Shown here: positions 43,055-51,929 of the stretch, piece after piece
How the letters are laid out: every line of letters starts with the position of its first letter
Numbering within the stretch: the stretch's first letter is position 1
Source of the DNA: Haloechinothrix halophila YIM 93223
GTDB taxonomy: Bacteria; Actinomycetota; Actinomycetes; Mycobacteriales; Pseudonocardiaceae
Length of the DNA: 64,000 bases
Assembly: GCF_000504245.1 (NCBI RefSeq)
Contig: NZ_KI632509.1
Coordinates: 433,723 to 497,722 of the forward strand
Reading direction: 5' to 3'
Notes under the pieces: model-generated
The model's input: only the letters and a program-made list of their open reading frames with translations
Database searches by the model: none
What the model was told of the DNA's origin: nothing
Made by a program: the position numbers and the translations under genes

Positions 43055-43362
43055 CGCCCGCCATCCGAATCCAGGTCACGCGGCTGCTCCCACCTGCGCT
43101 TGACCACGTCGCCAAGGACGTCCGCCACCTCGCGAGACGCCTCACCGCCCGCTGCCTCCTCGGACAACACTGTGCCAGCCAGCGCCTGCTTGAAGTCGGC
43201 CTCGGCGTCGATACCCACCAGCCGCCGGTACTCGGCGACGTCGAGTACGACCGCGACCTCCTCGCCGTGCTTGGTCACGACCTGCGGACCGTCTTCCCGC
43301 GCCGCGCGCAGCAGCTCGCTGAGGCGCTGCTTGGCGTCCTGGATCGGCCATCGACCTTTCAT
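43051..43362 (-). CDS. vapB: Phd/YefM-family antitoxin of the PIN toxin
   Basis: 103 residues. The N-terminal Phd/YefM DNA-binding fold is clear: WPIQDAKQRLSELLRAARED, then GPQVVTKHGEEVAVVLDVAEYRRLV. The acidic C-terminal tail probably wraps the toxin. ATG 43362 has no Shine-Dalgarno; TAGTCT ends 6 nt upstream within the repeated CTAGACAG operator, so transcription is leaderless and probably autorepressed. Confidence 0.87.
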   Translation of the reverse strand: MKGRWPIQDAKQRLSELLRAAREDGPQVVTKHGEEVAVVLDVAEYRRLVGIDAEADFKQALAGTVLSEEAAGGEASREVADVLGDVVKRRWEQPRDLDSDGGR

Positions 43363-43379
43363 CTAGACAGACTAGACAG
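43363..43379. promoter_or_regulatory. Toxin-antitoxin operator: CTAGACAG direct repeat over -10 box
   Basis: CTAGACAG occurs at 43363-43370 and 43372-43379 (9-bp period), directly upstream of the antitoxin ATG. The minus-strand -10 hexamer TAGTCT (43374-43369) lies inside it. Antitoxin binding here would block RNA polymerase. Confidence 0.6.
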
Positions 43380-43679
43380 CGGACTCGGAGAACGTCCACG
43401 AACCGCGCCACTCGAACCACGGACGTCTCCGGTGAAAAGCGCTCCCGAACTGCACAGTCAGCCTGCGATGCCGCTCCAATGGAGTAGCTGTCAACACTTG
43501 ACGCCGAGAAGGTTTCAGCTACACACTGGTGTTGCGTAGAACACAACGAATGTGCGATACGCAACGACGTCGTGAGCGTGACGCAAGGCTCGTACCGCGC
43601 ATCAGCTACGGCACCCGTCCTCCCAGTCTTCACATCTCCCGATTTCGGACATCCCAGGCGCAACAGCGAGGTGCCCCCA
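43380..43679. other. Regulatory region before the C1 operon
   Basis: 300 bp without a supported gene; an open frame from about 43572 joins the methyltransferase frame but its extra residues look non-coding. It contains the inverted GTTGCGTA sites listed separately. Confidence 0.5.
43531..43565. promoter_or_regulatory. Inverted pair of GTTGCGTANNNCACA sites, probable IclR operator
   Basis: GTTGCGTAGAACACA (43531-43545) and, on the other strand, GTTGCGTATCGCACA (43565-43551) are two 15-bp copies of one site facing each other, sharing 12 of 15 positions. They lie 115-150 bp before the first gene of the demethylation operon. The IclR regulator at 51930 is the natural candidate to bind them. Confidence 0.55.
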
Positions 43680-44891
43680 ATGACAGACCTACTACACCCG
43701 TACCCAGCGGCCCACCAGGCAACCACGGTGGACCAGCCAGCCGTGATGCTCTACACGCGGCTCAGGAAGTCGCCGTACTTCTGGAAGTCGCGGGCGCACG
43801 GCGTCGCCGCCTACAGCGTCTACAACCACACCTATCACCCGCGCCACTACGGCGACCCCGTCGGCGAGTACTGGGCACTTCTGCAGGGCGTAACGCTGTG
43901 GGACGTCGGTGTCGAGCGGCAGGTCGAGATCTCAGGGCCGGACGCATTCGACTTCACGAACATGCTGGTCCCGCGCGACCTGAGCAAGTGCGCCGTCGGG
44001 CAGTGCAAGTACGTGTTCATCACAGCGCCGGACGGCGGGATCATCAACGACCCTGTGCTGCTGCGGCTGGACACCAACCGGTTCTGGCTCTCGCTCGCGG
44101 ACAGCGACGTCGGCCTCTGGGCGATGGGCCTCGCCCACGCTGGCGGCTGGAACGTGCGCATCCGCGAGGTCGACGTCGCGCCGCTGCAGGTCCAGGGGCC
44201 GAAGGCGAAGCAGGTCATGGCCGACCTGTTCGGCGCGGAGATCCTGGACGTGCCGTACTACGGGCTCCGCGACTTCACGGTCGACGGCATGGACGTCGTC
44301 GTCAGCCGCACCGGCTACTCCGGCGAGATCGGCTACGAGATCTACCTCTACAACGCATCTCGCGACGCCGAGCGCCTGTGGGACGCGGTGTGGCAGGCGG
44401 GCGAACCGTACGGCATGCGCCCCATCGGGCCGTGCCACATGCGCCGGATCGAGGGCGGCATGCTCGCCTACGGCAGCGACATCACGCTCGACACCAACCC
44501 GCTCGAAGTCGGCTACGACTACCGCTGGATGGTCGACCTCGACCAGGAGGCCGACTTCATCGGCAAGGACGCGCTGACCCGCATCAAGTCAGAAGGCATC
44601 AGCAGGCGCATGGCCGGTGTCGAGATCGACGGACCACCGCTCGGCACCTACAACGACGGCTCCATGATCGAACCGTTCGACATCTACGACAGCTCGACCG
44701 AGTCGGTCGGACAGGTGACGAGCGCCTGCTTCTCGCCACGGCTAGAGCGCAACATCGGCCTGGCCATGCTGCCGCTCGAGCTCACGGAACTCGGCACCAC
44801 CGTCTCCGTGCGCACGCCGACGGGGATGCGGACCGGCACCATCGTCGAGAAGCCCTTCATCGACCCGCGCAAGGAAACCCCGAAGGGCTGA
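43680..44891 (+). CDS. DmdA/GcvT-like THF-dependent methyltransferase (demethylase)
   Basis: 403 residues from ATG 43680 with GAGGTG upstream. It is an aminomethyltransferase-fold protein resembling DMSP demethylase DmdA more than glycine-cleavage T protein: YSVYNHTYHPRHYGDPVGEY, LWDVGVERQVEISGPDAF, VPRDLSKCAVGQCKYVF, FWLSLADSDVGLWAMGLA, SRTGYSGEIGYEIYLYN and RRIEGGMLAYGSDITLDTNP, then a GcvT C-terminal barrel. It should move a methyl group from an S-, N- or O-methyl substrate to tetrahydrofolate. First gene of the C1 operon. The substrate cannot be read from sequence. Confidence 0.8.
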   Translation: MTDLLHPYPAAHQATTVDQPAVMLYTRLRKSPYFWKSRAHGVAAYSVYNHTYHPRHYGDPVGEYWALLQGVTLWDVGVERQVEISGPDAFDFTNMLVPRDLSKCAVGQCKYVFITAPDGGIINDPVLLRLDTNRFWLSLADSDVGLWAMGLAHAGGWNVRIREVDVAPLQVQGPKAKQVMADLFGAEILDVPYYGLRDFTVDGMDVVVSRTGYSGEIGYEIYLYNASRDAERLWDAVWQAGEPYGMRPIGPCHMRRIEGGMLAYGSDITLDTNPLEVGYDYRWMVDLDQEADFIGKDALTRIKSEGISRRMAGVEIDGPPLGTYNDGSMIEPFDIYDSSTESVGQVTSACFSPRLERNIGLAMLPLELTELGTTVSVRTPTGMRTGTIVEKPFIDPRKETPKG

Positions 44892-44898
44892 CGCCGGT

Positions 44899-45759
44899 AT
44901 GACCTTCCAGCCGCTCACGAGAGCGCCACGCACGCGGCGGGCCGTAGCTCCGCTGCTTACCGCGCCGCGTTACGAAATCCTGCCGCTGCCGGGAGCCCTT
45001 GAGGCGACCGAGCAGCTCCCGGCGGGATCGGTCGTCACGGTCACGGCATCGCCACACAAGGGCCTGCACGCGACCATCGACATCGCCGAGGACGTCATGG
45101 CGCAGGGGATGCGGGCCGTGCCGCACCTCGCTGCGCGGCAGTTCCGCGACAGCGGCGAACTGTCCGAAGTGCTCGATCGGCTCGACGCGGCTGGCATCAG
45201 CGAGGTGTTCGTCGTTGGCGGCGACAGCCAGCACCCGGCTGGCGACTTCGCGGACGGCCTCGCCCTGCTGCGCGGCATGGCCGACCTGGGCAGGCTGCCC
45301 GCCGAGATCGGTGTGCCGTCCTATCCGGAGGGGCACCACGCCATCGACGACGAGACGTTGTGGACGTCATTGCACGCCAAACAGGACTACGCCACCTACA
45401 CCGTGACGCAGCTGTGCTTCGACGCGGACGCCATCTGCCGGTTCGCGGCGGAAGCCCAGCGGCGCGGCATCACGCTGCCGGTCGTGGTCGGCACGCCCGG
45501 CGTCGTCGACCTGACCAAGCTGCTGCGGGTCGGGCTGAAGATTGGCGTCGGGGACTCGCTGCGGTTCGCGCGCGGCAACTACTCGGTCGCGGGCAAGCTG
45601 CTGCGGCCCGGCGGCTACCGCCCGGACGGGCTGGTGCGCAAACTCGCCAACCGGGTCGCCGACGGCCACTGCACCCTCGCTGGCCTGCACTTCTACACCT
45701 TCAACCACGTCGCGGAGACTGCCCGCTGGGTACGGCAAACCCACCGGCGGGCGGCCTGA
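44899..45759 (+). CDS. Methylenetetrahydrofolate reductase-like protein (MetF-like)
   Basis: 286 residues, starting 8 bp after the previous stop. TIM-barrel MTHFR features are YEILPLPGALEATEQLPAGS, VVTVTASPHKGLHATI, the folate/FAD segment VFVVGGDSQHPAGDF, GVPSYPEGHH, and the closing GLHFYTFNHVAETARW. In this setting it probably runs in the oxidative direction, turning 5-methyl-THF from the DmdA-like protein into 5,10-methylene-THF. The usual biosynthetic RGD is replaced by VGGD, as in catabolic clusters of this type. Confidence 0.82.
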   Translation: MTFQPLTRAPRTRRAVAPLLTAPRYEILPLPGALEATEQLPAGSVVTVTASPHKGLHATIDIAEDVMAQGMRAVPHLAARQFRDSGELSEVLDRLDAAGISEVFVVGGDSQHPAGDFADGLALLRGMADLGRLPAEIGVPSYPEGHHAIDDETLWTSLHAKQDYATYTVTQLCFDADAICRFAAEAQRRGITLPVVVGTPGVVDLTKLLRVGLKIGVGDSLRFARGNYSVAGKLLRPGGYRPDGLVRKLANRVADGHCTLAGLHFYTFNHVAETARWVRQTHRRAA

Positions 45760-45769
45760 GGAGGGCCCT

Positions 45770-47470
45770 ATGGCAATCATGCCTACCGACATCGAGATCT
45801 CCCGCAGCGCAACACTGAAACCACTCACCGAGGTCGCCGCGGACATGGGAATCGGTGAGCACCTGCTGGAACCCTACGGCCGCTCGGTCGCCAAGATCTC
45901 GCTCGACGCGATCGAGGAGCTGGCCGACCGGCCGCGCGCCCGCTACGTCGTCGTCTCGTCGCTCACCCCGACCCCGCTCGGTGAGGGCAAGACGACGACC
46001 ACCGTTGGGCTCGGCCAGGGCTTCGGCCACATCGGACACCGCGCGGTGATCGCCATCCGGCAGCCGTCCATGGGGCCGACGTTCGGCATCAAGGGTGGCG
46101 CGGCAGGTGGCGGCTACTCACAGGTGGCGCCGATGGAATCGGTGAACCTGCACCTCACCGGCGACTTGCACGCGGTCAGCTCGGCGCACAACCTGCTCGC
46201 CGCGATGATCGACAACCACCTGCACAAGGGCAACCCGCTCGACATCGACCCGTTCTCGATCTCCTGGCGGCGGGTGCTCGACGTCAACGATCGCGACCTG
46301 CGGGAAATCGTCACCGGGCTCGGCGGCAAGCTACACGGCATCCCCCGGCAGACCGGCTTCGACATCACGGCGGCCAGCGAGGTTATGGCGGTGCTCGCGC
46401 TGGCGGACTCGCTGCCCGACCTGCGGGCACGGCTCGGCAGGATCGTCGTCGGCTACGACCACAACGGCATCCCGGTCACGGCGAACGACCTCCGCGCGGC
46501 TGGTGCGATGTGTGTGCAGCTTCGGGAGGCGATCAAGCCGAACCTGATGCAGACCGTCGAGCAGACACCCGCGATCGTCCACTGTGGACCGTTCGGGAAC
46601 ATCGCGCACGGCAACTCCTCCGTCGTGGCCGATCTGATCGGCATCCACAGCGGCGACTACCTCGTCACCGAGGCCGGGTTCGGCGCCGACATGGGCGCGG
46701 AACGCTTCTTCAACATCAAGTGCCGCGCATCGGGACTGGTGCCGGACGCCGCCGTGATCGTCGCGACGGTGCGCGCGCTCAAGGCGCACTCCGGCAAGTA
46801 CAAGGTGGTGGCGGGCAGGCCGCTGCCTGCCGAGATGCTCGCCGAAAGCCCGGACGACGTGCACGCAGGATCGGCCAATCTGCGAAAGCAGATCGCCAAC
46901 ATCCGCGCGCACGGCATCACGCCCGTCGTCGCGGTCAACGCCTTCCCCAGCGACTACGACAGCGAGAAGCAGGCCATCCTGGACATCGCGAACTCGGAGG
47001 GCGTGCGGGCGGCGGTGACCTCGCACGTCGCCAAGGGCGGCAAGGGCGCGGCCGAACTGGCCGAGGTCGTCGCGGAAGCCTGCGAGGAGCCGTCGCACTT
47101 CCACTACCTCTACGACGACAGCCTGCTGCTCGAAGACAAGATCGACGTCGTCGCCCGCCGCATGTACGGCGCTGACGGCATCGACCTCTCCAGCACCGCA
47201 CGTAAGCAGCTCGACAGCTACCAGAACAACGGCTTCGGCCGGATGCCCGTGTGCATCGCCAAGACTCACCTGTCGCTGTCGGCCGACCCGTCTCGCAAGG
47301 GCGCGCCGACCGGGTGGCGGCTGCCGGTGCGTGAGGTCAGAGCGTCGGTCGGCGCTGGCTTCATCTATCCGATCTGCGGGGACATGCGCACCATGCCCGG
47401 CCTGTCCTCGCGGCCGGCCGCCGAACACATCGACATCGACGAGACCGGGCAGGTCGTGGGGTTGTCCTGA
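45770..47470 (+). CDS. fhs: Formate-tetrahydrofolate ligase
   Basis: 566 residues from ATG 45770 with GAGGAGGG upstream. Hallmarks are the P-loop TPTPLGEGKTTTTVGLGQG (about 65-82), AIRQPSMGPTFGIKGGAAGG, NLHLTGDLHAVSSAHNLLAA, GAERFFNIKCR and PICGDMRTMPGL. It interconverts formate + ATP + THF with 10-formyl-THF. Here it probably works toward formate and ATP, draining one-carbon units from demethylation. FolD-type enzymes for the middle steps are not in the window. Confidence 0.95.
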   Translation: MAIMPTDIEISRSATLKPLTEVAADMGIGEHLLEPYGRSVAKISLDAIEELADRPRARYVVVSSLTPTPLGEGKTTTTVGLGQGFGHIGHRAVIAIRQPSMGPTFGIKGGAAGGGYSQVAPMESVNLHLTGDLHAVSSAHNLLAAMIDNHLHKGNPLDIDPFSISWRRVLDVNDRDLREIVTGLGGKLHGIPRQTGFDITAASEVMAVLALADSLPDLRARLGRIVVGYDHNGIPVTANDLRAAGAMCVQLREAIKPNLMQTVEQTPAIVHCGPFGNIAHGNSSVVADLIGIHSGDYLVTEAGFGADMGAERFFNIKCRASGLVPDAAVIVATVRALKAHSGKYKVVAGRPLPAEMLAESPDDVHAGSANLRKQIANIRAHGITPVVAVNAFPSDYDSEKQAILDIANSEGVRAAVTSHVAKGGKGAAELAEVVAEACEEPSHFHYLYDDSLLLEDKIDVVARRMYGADGIDLSSTARKQLDSYQNNGFGRMPVCIAKTHLSLSADPSRKGAPTGWRLPVREVRASVGAGFIYPICGDMRTMPGLSSRPAAEHIDIDETGQVVGLS

Positions 47471-47484
47471 AGGAGTTGATCGCC

Positions 47485-50031
47485 ATGAGCACGGATACAA
47501 GCGGCGTAGGAAGCACGCCATCCACCACCGTGCCTAGCAGCGCGGACGTCGTCGTCATCGGCGCCGGGATCGTCGGGAACTCGGTCGCCTATCACCTCGC
47601 CGAACTGGGCTGGCGCAATATCGTGCTGCTCGACAAGGGGCCGCTGCCCGATCCCGGCGGCTCGACGGGGCACGCGTCGAACTTCATCTTCCCGGTGGAC
47701 CACTCCAAGGAGATCACCGCGCTGACGCTGGAGTCGATGCGCCAGTACGAGAAGCTGGGCACGATCACCACCTGCGGCGGCATTGAGGTCGCCCGCAACT
47801 CCGAACGCGTCGAGGAGCTGCGGCGGCGGCTCGCGTCGTCGAAGGCGTGGGGCATCCCGTCGGAGCTGATCACGCCGGAACGGGTGGCGCAGCTGGTGCC
47901 GTTCATCGACCCCAGCGTCATCCTCGCCGGGTTCTGGACGCCATCGGTCGCGGTGGTCGACCCGCTGCAGACCGGGGCGCTCATGCGGGAGCAGGCCGTC
48001 GCGCATGGCGCGCTCACGGTGTCGGCGAACACCGAAGTCACCGGCATCAGCACGGAACGCGGCCGGGTGACGGCCATCCACACCGACCGGGGCGACATCA
48101 GCACCGACCGGATCGTCGTCGCCTGCGGGGTGTGGAGCCCGCGCATCGCCCAGATGGCCGGCGCGACCATCCCGCTGACGCCCGCGGTACACCAGATGAT
48201 GGACGTCGGGCCGATCCCAGAGCTTGCCAGCACCGGCACCGAGATCGCCTACCCGATCGTCCGCGACATGGACACGCTGATGTACGAGCGGCAGAGCGGT
48301 GCCGACCTGGAGATCGGCTCCTACGCGCACCGCCCGATCCTGCACGAGCCGGACGAGATCCCGTCGATCGAGGCGGCGGCACTGTCACCGACGCAGTTGC
48401 CGTTCACCCAGGACGACTTCGACCCGCAGCTCGAGGACGCGCTCGAGCTGTTCGGCTCCATCCTCAACGAGCCGGGCGCCGGGGTGCGGCACGCGATCAA
48501 CGGGCTGCTCTCGGTCACCCCGGACGGCGCGCCGGTGCTCGGCGAGTCGCCCGAAGTCGGCGGGCTGTGGTCGGCCGCGGCGGTGTGGATCAAGGAAGGC
48601 CCCGGTGTCGGGCGGATGCTGGCTGAGTGGATGTCCGGCGAGACACCGGAGATCGACCTGCATGGCGCGGACATCGCGCGGTTCTACCCACACCAGCGCA
48701 CAAAGCACCACGTCGTCGCCCGCGCCAACGAGGGCTTCAACAAGATCTACGGCATCGTGCACCCGCGCGAGCAGTGGGAGTCCAACCGGCGGCAGCGGCT
48801 ATCGCCGTTCTACGCCCGCGAGGTGGAGCGGGGCGCGAAGTTCTTCGAGGTCGGCGGCTGGGAACGGCCGCACTGGTACGAGTCGAACCGGCCACTCGTC
48901 GAGGAGTTCGGCGTGCCGGATCGTCCGCACGAGTGGGACGCCCGCTGGTGGTCGCCGATCAGCAACGCCGAGCACCTGGCGATGCGCGAGCGGGCCGCGA
49001 TGATCGACCTGACCGCGTTCGCGCAGTTCGACGTCTCCGGGCCCGGCGCGCTGGACTACCTGCAGCACATGGTCATGGCCCAAGTGGACAAGGCGGTCGG
49101 GCGGCTGATCTACACCCCGGTGCTCGCCCCCAACGGCGGATTCCGCAGCGATCTGACCATTATCCGGCTGGATGAGGACTCCTTCCGGGTGATCACCGGC
49201 GGCGCGGATGGCGCGCGGGACTCCTCGTGGTTCCGCTCGCACCTGCCATCGGACGGCTCGGTCGCGTTCGAGGACATCACGTCGGCGGTATGCACGCTCG
49301 GACTGTGGGGTCCGAAGGCCCGCGACATCCTCTCCGCGACCACCCCAGACGACGTCTCCAACGAGGCATTCGGCTTCGGCACCGCGAAGCGGATCGTCGT
49401 CGACGGCGTGCCGGTGCTCGCACTGCGGGTGTCCTACGTCGGTGACCTCGGCTGGGAGTTGCACGCGCCGTTCGAGCACGGGCAGCGACTGTGGGACGCC
49501 ATCGCGGCGGCTGGCGAGCCGCACGGCATCGTCCCGGCGGGCATCGGCGTCTACGGCACCACCGGGCGGCTGGAAAAGGGCTACCGGCTGATGGGCGCCG
49601 AGCTGGACTCGGAGTACAACGCCGTCGAGGCTGGCTTGGCGCTGCCGAAGGTGAAGTCGGCTGACTTCATCGGCAAGGAGGCCTACGTCGCGGCCCGCGA
49701 GTCGGGGCCAGCGGCGACGCTGTGCACGCTCGCGGTGGACGACCACACCAGCGCGTCCGGCATCGCGCGGTACCCGCAGGGCGGCGAGCCGATCATGACT
49801 CGCGACGGCGAGCGGATCGTCGACCGCAAGGGCAGGGGCTCCTACGTCACGACAGCAGGGTCGGCTCCCTCGCTCGGCACGTATCTGCTGATGGCGTACC
49901 TGCCGCCGGAACACGCCGCCGAGGGCGAGCGGCTGCTGGTGGAGTACATGGCCGAGCAGTACCCGGTAACCGTCGCCCGTGTCGGCCGCACCCCGCTGTT
50001 CGACCCGGACGACACCCGCATGAAGTCCTGA
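47485..50031 (+). CDS. Dimethylglycine/sarcosine dehydrogenase-like FAD- and THF-binding enzyme
   Basis: 848 residues from ATG 47485 with AAGGAG 10 bp upstream. Parts: about 20-385, a DAO-type FAD domain (DVVVIGAGIVGNSVAYHLAE, then GSTGHASNF, where the His matches the covalent flavin attachment of the family); about 390-445, an FAO_M linker; about 455-720, a GcvT domain (ALDYLQHMVMAQVDKAVGRL, YVGDLGWELHAPFEHGQ); about 735-835, a GcvT C-terminal barrel. It removes an N-methyl group, passes electrons to ETF and delivers the carbon to THF as methylene-THF. ETF genes follow directly. Confidence 0.88.
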   Translation: MSTDTSGVGSTPSTTVPSSADVVVIGAGIVGNSVAYHLAELGWRNIVLLDKGPLPDPGGSTGHASNFIFPVDHSKEITALTLESMRQYEKLGTITTCGGIEVARNSERVEELRRRLASSKAWGIPSELITPERVAQLVPFIDPSVILAGFWTPSVAVVDPLQTGALMREQAVAHGALTVSANTEVTGISTERGRVTAIHTDRGDISTDRIVVACGVWSPRIAQMAGATIPLTPAVHQMMDVGPIPELASTGTEIAYPIVRDMDTLMYERQSGADLEIGSYAHRPILHEPDEIPSIEAAALSPTQLPFTQDDFDPQLEDALELFGSILNEPGAGVRHAINGLLSVTPDGAPVLGESPEVGGLWSAAAVWIKEGPGVGRMLAEWMSGETPEIDLHGADIARFYPHQRTKHHVVARANEGFNKIYGIVHPREQWESNRRQRLSPFYAREVERGAKFFEVGGWERPHWYESNRPLVEEFGVPDRPHEWDARWWSPISNAEHLAMRERAAMIDLTAFAQFDVSGPGALDYLQHMVMAQVDKAVGRLIYTPVLAPNGGFRSDLTIIRLDEDSFRVITGGADGARDSSWFRSHLPSDGSVAFEDITSAVCTLGLWGPKARDILSATTPDDVSNEAFGFGTAKRIVVDGVPVLALRVSYVGDLGWELHAPFEHGQRLWDAIAAAGEPHGIVPAGIGVYGTTGRLEKGYRLMGAELDSEYNAVEAGLALPKVKSADFIGKEAYVAARESGPAATLCTLAVDDHTSASGIARYPQGGEPIMTRDGERIVDRKGRGSYVTTAGSAPSLGTYLLMAYLPPEHAAEGERLLVEYMAEQYPVTVARVGRTPLFDPDDTRMKS

Positions 50032-50037
50032 GCACCG

Positions 50038-50083
50038 GTCGTGAGTGCTGATGGGAGTTCTAACTCTGATCAGCACTCACGAC
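50038..50083 (+). terminator. Very long hairpin between the dehydrogenase and etf genes
   Basis: Bases 50038-50052 (GTCGTGAGTGCTGAT) pair perfectly with 50069-50083, and the loop holds a further stem, GAGTT-CT-AACTC. The whole is a hairpin of about 22 pairs closed by 2 nt. It would terminate or attenuate transcription between the dehydrogenase and etfB, so less ETF mRNA than dehydrogenase mRNA is expected unless a second promoter exists. Confidence 0.75.
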
Positions 50084-50106
50084 CCCCACTGGAAGGGAGG
50101 TAGGCG

Positions 50107-50919
50107 ATGGAGGTGCTTGTCTGCGTCAAGCGGGTACCCGCGCCTGGTGCGAAGGTGCCGCTGACCGACGACGCGACCGAGATCGACACCCGCTATCTCG
50201 GCCACACCATCGGCCCGCACGAGGAATGCGCCGTCGAGGAGGCCGTACGGATCGTCAAGGCACACGGCGGCAGCACGACTGTGCTGGCTGTCGGGCCTGG
50301 CGCGGCCGACGAGCAGCTGCGCTACGCCATCGCGATGGGCGCCGACCGCGGCGTGCTCGTCGACGTCGGCGCGGCGGAGCTCGACCCGCAGGCCACGGCC
50401 GCCGCCATCACACACGCCATCGGCGACACCCGGTACGACCTGGTGCTGTTCGGCACCGAGTCGGCGGACGCCAGCCACTACCAGGTCGGCATCCGGGTGG
50501 CCCGTGCCCTGGGGCTGCCGATCGTCGGCGGCATCAAGGGCATCGAGTTCGACAGCGACGGCGACGGCACGGCTGACAGCGCCGCCGACAGCGCTGACAG
50601 CGATGCGAGCAGCGACCACACCGTGCGGCTGCGCAGAGAGGTGGCCGACGGTGTCGAGGTTTACCGGGTGCCGCTGCCCGCGGCAGCCGCCGTCAAGGAA
50701 GGCCTGAACCTGCCCCGCTACCCCAGCATGCCGGGCAGGCTCAAGGCCAAGAAGGCACGCATCGACGTCGTGCCGTACACGCCGGAGCCGGGCGGGCTGC
50801 GCAAAGTGCGGCTGCGGCAACCGAACGACGACCGCGAAGAGGCGATCGTGCTCGGCCACGGCGCGGCCGCCGCGCCAGCGGTCGTCGACACGCTGGAACA
50901 GATCGGGGTGATCTCATGA
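50107..50919 (+). CDS. etfB: Electron transfer flavoprotein beta subunit
   Basis: 270 residues, ATG 50107 with GGAAGGGAGG upstream. It begins MEVLVCVKRVPAPGAKVPL, and has GPHEECAVEEAVRIVKAHGG, AIAMGADRGVLVD and DLVLFGTESADASHYQVGIR, the standard EtfB order with AMP-binding loops. A short run of Asp/Ala/Ser repeats (about 155-170) is an unusual acidic insert. With EtfA it should receive electrons from the dimethylglycine-dehydrogenase-like protein. It overlaps etfA by 4 bp. Confidence 0.93.
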   Translation: MEVLVCVKRVPAPGAKVPLTDDATEIDTRYLGHTIGPHEECAVEEAVRIVKAHGGSTTVLAVGPGAADEQLRYAIAMGADRGVLVDVGAAELDPQATAAAITHAIGDTRYDLVLFGTESADASHYQVGIRVARALGLPIVGGIKGIEFDSDGDGTADSAADSADSDASSDHTVRLRREVADGVEVYRVPLPAAAAVKEGLNLPRYPSMPGRLKAKKARIDVVPYTPEPGGLRKVRLRQPNDDREEAIVLGHGAAAAPAVVDTLEQIGVIS

Positions 50920-51878
50920 TCCTGGCAGTGTTGGACGACTCGCCAGCCGCGCTGGACATGCTGGCGTTCACGCAGTCACTCGGGCGGCAGGTCGAGGTGG
51001 CGACGTTCGCGGCGTTCGACACTGGCGACCCGGACGACTTGGCCAAACGCGGTGTACGGACGCTGCACCGGATCACCCACGACGAGCTGGCCGACCGCGC
51101 CCCCGCGGCCAGTGGCGACGCGCTGGCTCAGCTGATCGGGCACCTGCGCCCTGACGGGGTACTCGCGGTCAGCTCCGACGGGATCACCGAGGCCATGGCG
51201 CACGTCGCCGCGGTGACCGGGTTGCCGCTCGCCACGAACTGCGTCGAGGTCAGCACGGGCGATCCGTGGCTGCTGACCAGGGTGCGCGGTGGCGGGATGC
51301 TGCTTGAGGAGTCCGAGTTGCACGTCGGTGCGGCGGACAGCGCAGCCAGCATGGCGCTGCTGACCATCGCCCAGGGCGTCACCGGCGATATCGGAGCTGG
51401 CCCTGTGGAGTCCTGCGAGGTGCGGGAGTTCGTCCCGGACCTGTCGGAGACGACGCAGGCCCGCGTCGTGGAACGAGCCAGCCGTGGCAGCGGAATGACG
51501 CTGGCGACGGCGCCGGTGATCGTCTCTGGCGGGCGCGGTGTCGGCAGCGCGGAGGGCTACCGGGTGCTCGAGGAACTGGCCGAACGGCTCGGCGGCGTCG
51601 TTGGCTGCTCGCGGGTGGCGACCAACAACGGCTGGCGCCCGCACAGCGACCAGGTAGGCCTCACCGGCACCAAGGTCACGCCGGACCTCTACCTCGCCTG
51701 TGGCATCAGCGGTGCGACACAGCACTGGGTCGGCTGCATGGACTCAAAGGTGATCATGGCGATCAACACCGACCCGGAAGCACCCCTCGTGCGCAGGGCA
51801 ACGTACGCCGTGATCGGCGACGTGCACGAGGTGTTGCCCGCGATAATCGAGGAGCTCAACGCCCGGTCGAAGACCTGA
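50916..51878 (+). CDS. etfA: Electron transfer flavoprotein alpha subunit
   Basis: 320 residues; ATG 50916 overlaps the etfB stop (ATGA). The C-terminal FAD domain is plain: VIVSGGRGVGSAEGYRVLEE, VGCSRVATNNGWRPHSDQVG, TGTKVTPDLYLACGISGATQ, HWVGCMDSKVIMAINTDPEA. The pair hands electrons to an ETF-quinone oxidoreductase encoded elsewhere. Confidence 0.94.
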   Translation: MILAVLDDSPAALDMLAFTQSLGRQVEVATFAAFDTGDPDDLAKRGVRTLHRITHDELADRAPAASGDALAQLIGHLRPDGVLAVSSDGITEAMAHVAAVTGLPLATNCVEVSTGDPWLLTRVRGGGMLLEESELHVGAADSAASMALLTIAQGVTGDIGAGPVESCEVREFVPDLSETTQARVVERASRGSGMTLATAPVIVSGGRGVGSAEGYRVLEELAERLGGVVGCSRVATNNGWRPHSDQVGLTGTKVTPDLYLACGISGATQHWVGCMDSKVIMAINTDPEAPLVRRATYAVIGDVHEVLPAIIEELNARSKT

Positions 51879-51929
51879 TCTTGTCCGGGCCGTCCTCGAC
51901 ACAACGGAAGTGCCCTAGACTCGAAGGTC

